A DNA stretch of 64,000 bases, from NCBI GenBank assembly GCA_958298945.1, contig OY282610.1, positions 23,088,233-23,152,232 on the forward strand. Reading direction: 5' to 3'. This document shows, in pieces, positions 58,901-64,000 of the stretch. Origin of the DNA: Atherix ibis. Its lineage: Eukaryota > Arthropoda > Insecta > Diptera > Athericidae. The translations under genes were made by a program, and so were the position numbers. Below the pieces are notes generated by a model, which saw only the letters and a program-made list of their open reading frames with translations, did no database searches and was not told where the DNA came from. The first letter of the stretch is position 1. Each line of letters begins with the position of its first letter.

Positions 58901-61900
58901 TCCAACCAGGGCAGCAATAACTTCAAACGATTACGTTTCTCAACTTCCTCTACTAATTCATCAGTGGAGAATTGTCCCTTGACGACGAGGATCAAATTTT
59001 TAATAATATCTTCAGAACAATCGACGTCCAGAAGACCTCCGACTACAACCGGTAAACGCGAAGGATTCACTTTCTGAACATAAATTTCGATGTATTTTTG
59101 TAAATTATTTCGATACAAATACAAGACAAGGTCGTGTACAAAATCGAAACGGTCGCACACAATAATCAAAGGCAGCTGATCGGTCAATTTTGCCTCCTTA
59201 AGGAAATTCTTTACACGTTCCGCGTTATAGCAATTCGATTCGCGACAAATGCGCTCCACTTCTTTAATTTGATTGGTTTTGCAAGCAGCCTGAATATATT
59301 TAAAGTGAACTTCGGGATCTTGACTAAAGTTGACAATAGAACCAAGGAAGTAGAACAAACCCTCATAACTCTTGAAACCTTCAAACAAATCGATAAGCGC
59401 TTTCGTTGTTAATTGTTCATGATACTTGGTAGCGATTTGTACGCATATTTGCAGATTTTGGCGAATGTTTGCTGTTAACATGGCTTTTAAACACTCCAAC
59501 GAGTCCTCTACCGACAATGTTCCAAAGAAGCCGACCAACCAATCCGCATTCAATAATTGCGTATGGACAACAGCTCGCTTAATATCGTACAGGTCTGTAT
59601 AATGTTCAAGGGCACGCTGAAGAAGGCCAGCCTTCTCGCACAATTGGGCAATATGAGCGCGATCATAATGAGTAAACATAGCATTGCCAAGGATTGCATC
59701 GGCAACTTGTGGGACTGACAGCAGATTCATCTCTAGCAGTCTAGTCTGCAATGCACCCTCATTGGGACGATTATGCTTCAGAGCATCCAGCAAGAAGGCT
59801 GTGCACTGTTGCACCATGTTCTGTTCCATGAATATATCGACAATTTGATTAATGTCGGCTAGTGGCTCTTCGTCGGCAACGAGCATTGTTGCAAAGGCTG
59901 CACCTTGTTCCGGATTTGTACGCATAACTGAACGCAACAGGAAAACATAATCTGGTGTATAGTTAACCTGAAATTAATTGCAACTTTTATCTGAATTTTG
60001 CTTTCGCACAAAAATATTATTTTTTCATATATTAATTGTGAAAAAAAAATAATCAAAAATATTATAAAAATTTTCTGGTTCTTACTTTTTTAGCATATAA
60101 CACAATCTTCTGGAATTGGCCTGTTTCAGCGAAACACTGAATCACCTTGTTGGGTACGTTGGCGCGCAAGTAAATCGAGAGTGCCAATGTTAGATCGGCG
60201 GACTTAACCAAATCTCCCAATTCTTCGCTGCACTCAAGTTTCTCCTCCTTTAACCATTTCTCGCAAAGTTGTTTTTTGCCCTGCGACAAGACCGGACGAC
60301 AAAGCTCCAGTGATTCGTATTTGTTCAATTTGCCTTGATCGAGTAAGATTCCGAAATATTGTAACAGTGGTGGGGAGGCAGCCGACGACTGCACTTGTTG
60401 GAATCGTTGAATGGTCTGCGGTGTACGGAGAATACCTTTCGGGGCTAAAGCAGCAACTTTAGCAGCTTCGCCATACTGTTGGTTTTGGAACAAATGATTG
60501 AACTTTCTTACGAACAAATCCTCAGCCCCAGAGAGGTTATTGCGAACAGCCATACGCAATGCCAAATCGGGATTCTGTAGTGTATTCGTAATATACGGAA
60601 TTATCTGATCCTCTTCTACTGTTACGAACAGAACTTGACCCTTGCGATTCACACCGATGATACCGCCACTAGCTTCATGTGGAGCTGTTACAAATATTGT
60701 TTCACTGGAGATGCGATTCATAAAGATGCACGTTCCTGATTCGATGTCGTATAGATGAATATAGCCGTACTTGGTGATCAAATAGATGACATCGTACTTG
60801 GCTGAAACTTGCATTGCGACAGGAAAATCACTTTGTGCCTCCGGTGGAAAAAATACATCAACAGCCTTCTTTTTAAACGGTTGATTTCCAGTTGGCGGTG
60901 CACCAATTTCGATAATATGCAATTTACCACCCTGAGTACTACGCACAGCAAAACAGAATAGTGTCGATGGCTCCTTGTTCCCTTCCATTTTGAAAGAAGC
61001 GAATGCAGCAACATGACCTGAACAAATTATGAAACAATATCAATAAAGATTCTATTGAGACAACTTCTTAGTTAATCATGATTAATAAATACTACCAACC
61101 CTCAATTGCTTGCGAAACTCTCCTTTCGACTGAATACAATTGCATTGCACCGGCAACACGATTCTGATGTGCCGATATACCAACCAATAGAAGCCATTGC
61201 TGTTTTGGTTCACATCGATAATTAATAATTTGACATCCGCTCAACGAAGAATGAATGTCGAACATTTTTACTGGCAATGAATCACCTTCCATTGACCAAT
61301 GGAAGACAGACGTTTCGGTGACCAAAGCTAATGTATTCAATGATATCCATTTCCAAAAGATGACATCTTCAGTCATTGTAGTCGCTTTCATTTTAGACTT
61401 CATCTCAATATTAAATATCTGAAGAGTCTTTTGTGCTGTAATTATAATTTGGTCATTAATTGATTTTCATTAATTTATAGCCAATTGAAAAAGGATATGT
61501 ATTTTTAGACAATTAATTTTAGCCTTTTCTTAAAAGCGGCACCACACGGTTTTTTGGCCAGTGAATTTTTATTAGTTGACTTTATGAGCTAAACTTTTTG
61601 GACAATCTTTCGCAGAACAGTTTGTAAAGAAGGAAACTTTCTTTTTTTAAATCTGTCCCATCTTCCTAATACCCCACCCCAATCCCACTATAGATACGGA
61701 CTATGGACATAGTCCAATATTCTATTGAAAAGTCGTCTTAAAATATCCATTTGCAGATACTATTGCAATTTTCAATTCGAGAGGCTATATGAGACCAGAT
61801 ATAAATACTTAAATATTTCACATGACCGTGTATAAGATGAGAAATTTTCTCCCATTGAATAGTGAGTGTAACACTACCACAAGAGTGTTGAAGCCGTTAT

Positions 61901-62252
61901 CGGCAGCTAATTTACTTACAAACAGAATCTGGAATCAAAAATAGGATTTGGTCATTGTCTATTCATAGTTCTAGGGACATACAAACATTATGGTCATTTT
62001 CATATTTAAATTGTAGAAAATTGATTTGATCAATTTTTTTTTACCTTTTAACGCAATGACTTTACTGGCTGGATTCATGATAGCAGAATCTGCACTGATC
62101 GGTCTTCGGATGGGATTGGTATGGTCATTCATATCAATAATAACCACTTGGGCTGTATCGGCCACCTTCTCCCGGACGCAAATAAATTTATCTGATTCCA
62201 TCGTTAGCGTATTGAACGATATGGAATTCGGGTTGATGCCGACATTTGTGAG
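55971..62252 (-). CDS. Chc: clathrin heavy chain (first coding exon outside the window)
   Basis: Three heavy chains form the clathrin triskelion that coats endocytic and Golgi vesicles. Seven exons, in order: 62,252-62,045; 61,435-61,100; 61,017-60,086; 59,967-56,940; 56,695-56,529; 56,362-56,276; 56,186-55,971. All phases match and the total of 4974 nt gives 1657 residues. With the ~15 missing N-terminal codons this equals the usual ~1675. The N-terminal beta-propeller starts at [10 protein letters not shown]. Clathrin heavy-chain repeats fill the 3-kb exon, and the trimerisation region and the Hsc70-binding QLMIT tail follow (QLMLT in vertebrates), ending YQGYGM. The exon at 61,100 uses a less common GTTGGT donor. 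The first exon (MTQPLPIRFQEH type) was searched for up to 64,000 and not found. It converges with PpV. Confidence 0.97.
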
Positions 62253-62490
62253 CTAAAAAGAAAACAAACAAATTTTTCATTAATTTCATAAAATAATAAC
62301 TCATCTCATATTTGCAACAATTTTTAAATAGCACCATTTTTTTAAAGATTACTGTAGCTTTTAAAAAAAATTCCTTTAAATATTAATATATTTTTAGTTT
62401 GTATTTCTGTACTTTCATTTCTTCATTCAGTAGGACATTTTTGTTCCGCTCATTTTCGTGTTTCTTCAACTGTTTTTCTCTCTACTATAG

Positions 62491-62675
62491 AAAACTTTGA
62501 AGACCCCATATACGATGAGCCAACCGGTTGCAGAAATTACCCTGATTCATCTCCCTTTTGGATTAGACAATGTCAAAGGCATCTTCCTTCTTCATCCGAT
62601 GAAGATAGCGTTGCAAAAAATATTTTCGAATCAGGGTGGATTGGACCGATAACATACTCGTATTCCAAGAAATAA
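62491..62675 (+). CDS. plus-strand terminal exon candidate
   Basis: A strong acceptor (TTTTTCTCTCTACTATAG) precedes 61 open codons to TAA at 62,673-62,675. The product is acidic and varied (NFEDPIYDEPTGCRNYPDSS, then PSSSDEDSVAKNIFESGW), unlike AT-rich chance frames. It lies in what should be Chc intron 1, on the opposite strand, just left of a Tc1-like transposase. It could belong to a nested gene or a transposon. Not recognised. Confidence 0.3.
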
Positions 62676-62845
62676 TAATAAATTTGAAGGATTTAACTGA
62701 ACTAAAAAAACTATTCTGCAAAATGTCACCAATGTGGAAAGGTGGCACCAATGTTATTATAATAGATGTAACCGTGCGGCCATATTTTAAATGTCAAAAT
62801 CTTCTGTCACTGTCATTTGTATTCAGTAAGATATGCAATTTATTC

Positions 62846-63744
62846 ATGGAAAGATACACGCCTCAACGACGCATCGATATTATCAAATTTTTTTATTGAA
62901 ATAATCGTTCTTTGATCGCGCACTTCTTCCAAGTTATGCTCGTCACTGTCTGCCACAACAACATGCCTTTTTTTGGGTTTACGTCCTAACAAAATTCTTA
63001 TGAGACAAGAGTTGAAGCCGTTGGACTAACGCAAAAGGCGTGAATTTGCTAAATTTGAAAATGCTGCCGATTTTTCCAAGAAAATCATCATCTCAGATGA
63101 GGTGCATTTTTATCTCTCTGAATCGGTGAATATACAAAAATTGTCCTTACTAGGCTGAAGCCAATCCACAAACTATTCACGAGAAACCTTTACATTACGG
63201 AAAAAAGTGACCGTTTGGTTTGGTTTATAAAAAATAAAAATGACATTTTTTTCAAAATGAGGAACGAGTTGCCGTAACTGTCAATGGTGAGCGATGCAAA
63301 TCACTGATAATGAACTTTTTATAACCTGAATTTGAAGATCGTGATTTAACAAATACGTAGATTCGCTACGTGCCACACAGCCCATGCCACAATCGATTTG
63401 TTGTGGGAAAAGTTTAGCAAAACGGTGCTACGTGCCACACAGCCCCGATTTATTGTGGGAAAAGTTTAGTAAAACGGCGCTACGTACCACACAGCCCATG
63501 CCACAATCGATTTGTTGTGGGAAAAGTTTAGCAAAACGGCGCTACGTGCTACAAAGCCCATGCCACAATCGATTTATTGCGGGAAAAGTTTGGCAAGTCG
63601 ATAATTTCAAGAAATGCAGATGTGCAATGGCCTCCAAGAAGTTGTTATTTACCACCTTTTGACTTCTTCTTACGGGGTTATTTGAGATCATTGGTGCATG
63701 TTAATAAGCCAATAATAATTGATGCATTAGGTCGGATTTATTAA
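62846..63744 (+). pseudogene. Tc1-like transposase pseudogene with internal amplification
   Basis: The order of motifs follows the insect IS630/Tc1-like family. It starts at ATG 62,846 (MERYTPQRRIDIIKFFYENN), then KIIISDEVHFYLS (first catalytic Asp), KVTVWF-like and VAVTVNGERCKS near 63,275-63,300. ATCHTAHATIDLLWEKFSK follows, then SRNADVQWPPRSC, DFFLRGYLRSLVHVNKP and a stop at 63,742-63,744. Stops and frameshifts occur throughout. The ATCHTA...FSK segment is repeated four times (see the separate entry). No terminal inverted repeats could be paired. Confidence 0.8.
63365..63602 (+). repeat. 62-bp tandem repeat of transposase coding sequence
   Basis: Four copies starting GCTACGTGCCACACAGCC: 63,365-63,426 (62 bp), 63,427-63,478 (52 bp, missing ATGCCACAAT), 63,479-63,540 (62 bp) and 63,541-63,602. 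The unit encodes ATCHTAHATIDLLWEKFSKT. Because 62 is not a multiple of three, successive copies fall into different frames. Confidence 0.95.
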
Positions 63745-64000
63745 AGAGCAACTAACTTCAAAATAAAATAATAAATTTTTTATCTTTCACATTTATTTTT
63801 TGTTTTATTTGAAGAAAAAAAATCATATCATTCTTATTGAGAAAAAAAACCCCTGTATCTAGCGATTCAGTAAACGCTTTTGATATCATTCCAATCTTTG
63901 CGATTTATACCATATATTTTTAACGAAGGTAATTTTTTTTTTTTGTTGAAGAAGTAAAACATTTTTAGCTATGATCTTATTTTTTAGTTTTAAAGAAAAA
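63745..64000. other. AT-rich non-coding right edge
   Basis: Nothing recognised. It should be within Chc intron 1. Confidence 0.4.

Noticed and set aside
57305..59412. Several plus-strand ORFs of 60-104 codons
   Set aside because: They are antisense shadows of the 3-kb clathrin heavy chain exon.

Overview
This is a very AT-rich nuclear window from an insect, most likely a fly (Diptera). The genes are split by GT-AG introns of tens of bases to several kilobases, there are no operons or Shine-Dalgarno sites, and the non-coding DNA is filled with decayed mariner, Tc1-like and non-LTR elements and several tandem-repeat arrays. The species cannot be named from the sequence alone.

Layout. About 1-10,163 is AT-rich non-coding DNA holding several mariner/Tc1-type remnants; it is either upstream DNA or a first intron of Rab35. 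Rab35 (+) has two coding exons, 10,164-10,463 and 13,139-13,386, and its intron carries a decayed R1-like retrotransposon on the minus strand. A seven-exon minus-strand gene spans 17,405-26,205. It encodes a secreted cysteine-rich EGF/dumpy-like protein of 446 residues, and its reconstructed frame closes exactly. Its introns contain a nested satellite (19.55-20.78 kb), transposase debris and a 28-bp minisatellite (23.88-24.70 kb). Upstream of its first coding exon lie a composite ~645-bp tandem array (26.65-29.83 kb), a broken THAP-domain gene, another dead mariner, and a TATA+Inr promoter candidate on the minus strand near 37.17 kb. From 37.2 to 44.9 kb there is a 12-bp minisatellite and only weak exon candidates. 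RhoGAP5A (chimaerin, minus) lies at 44,949-46,570, PpV (PP6 catalytic subunit, plus) at 48,200-50,061, and clathrin heavy chain (Chc, minus) at 55,971-62,252. Chc lacks only its short first coding exon, which should lie beyond the right edge. Past 62.3 kb there is a candidate plus-strand exon and a Tc1-like transposase pseudogene in which one 62-bp piece of its own coding sequence has been multiplied.

Functional theme. Rab35 (endocytic recycling GTPase), Chc (vesicle coat) and RhoGAP5A (Rac-type GAP) all act in membrane and cytoskeleton traffic, but they are independent transcription units, so the association may be accidental. As I recall, their fly orthologues, with PpV, are all on the D. 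melanogaster X (Muller element A), which suggests this window is a piece of that element.

Most interesting points: the 41/122/366-bp nested satellite and a second array sharing its GATAATGCAGTT core near the same gene; a 31-bp templated insertion between a 38-bp direct duplication at 41.9 kb, copied from 1.4 kb away; the self-amplified transposase segment at 63.4 kb; the intron-retaining THAP pseudogene; and the terminal Leu-to-Ile change in PpV.
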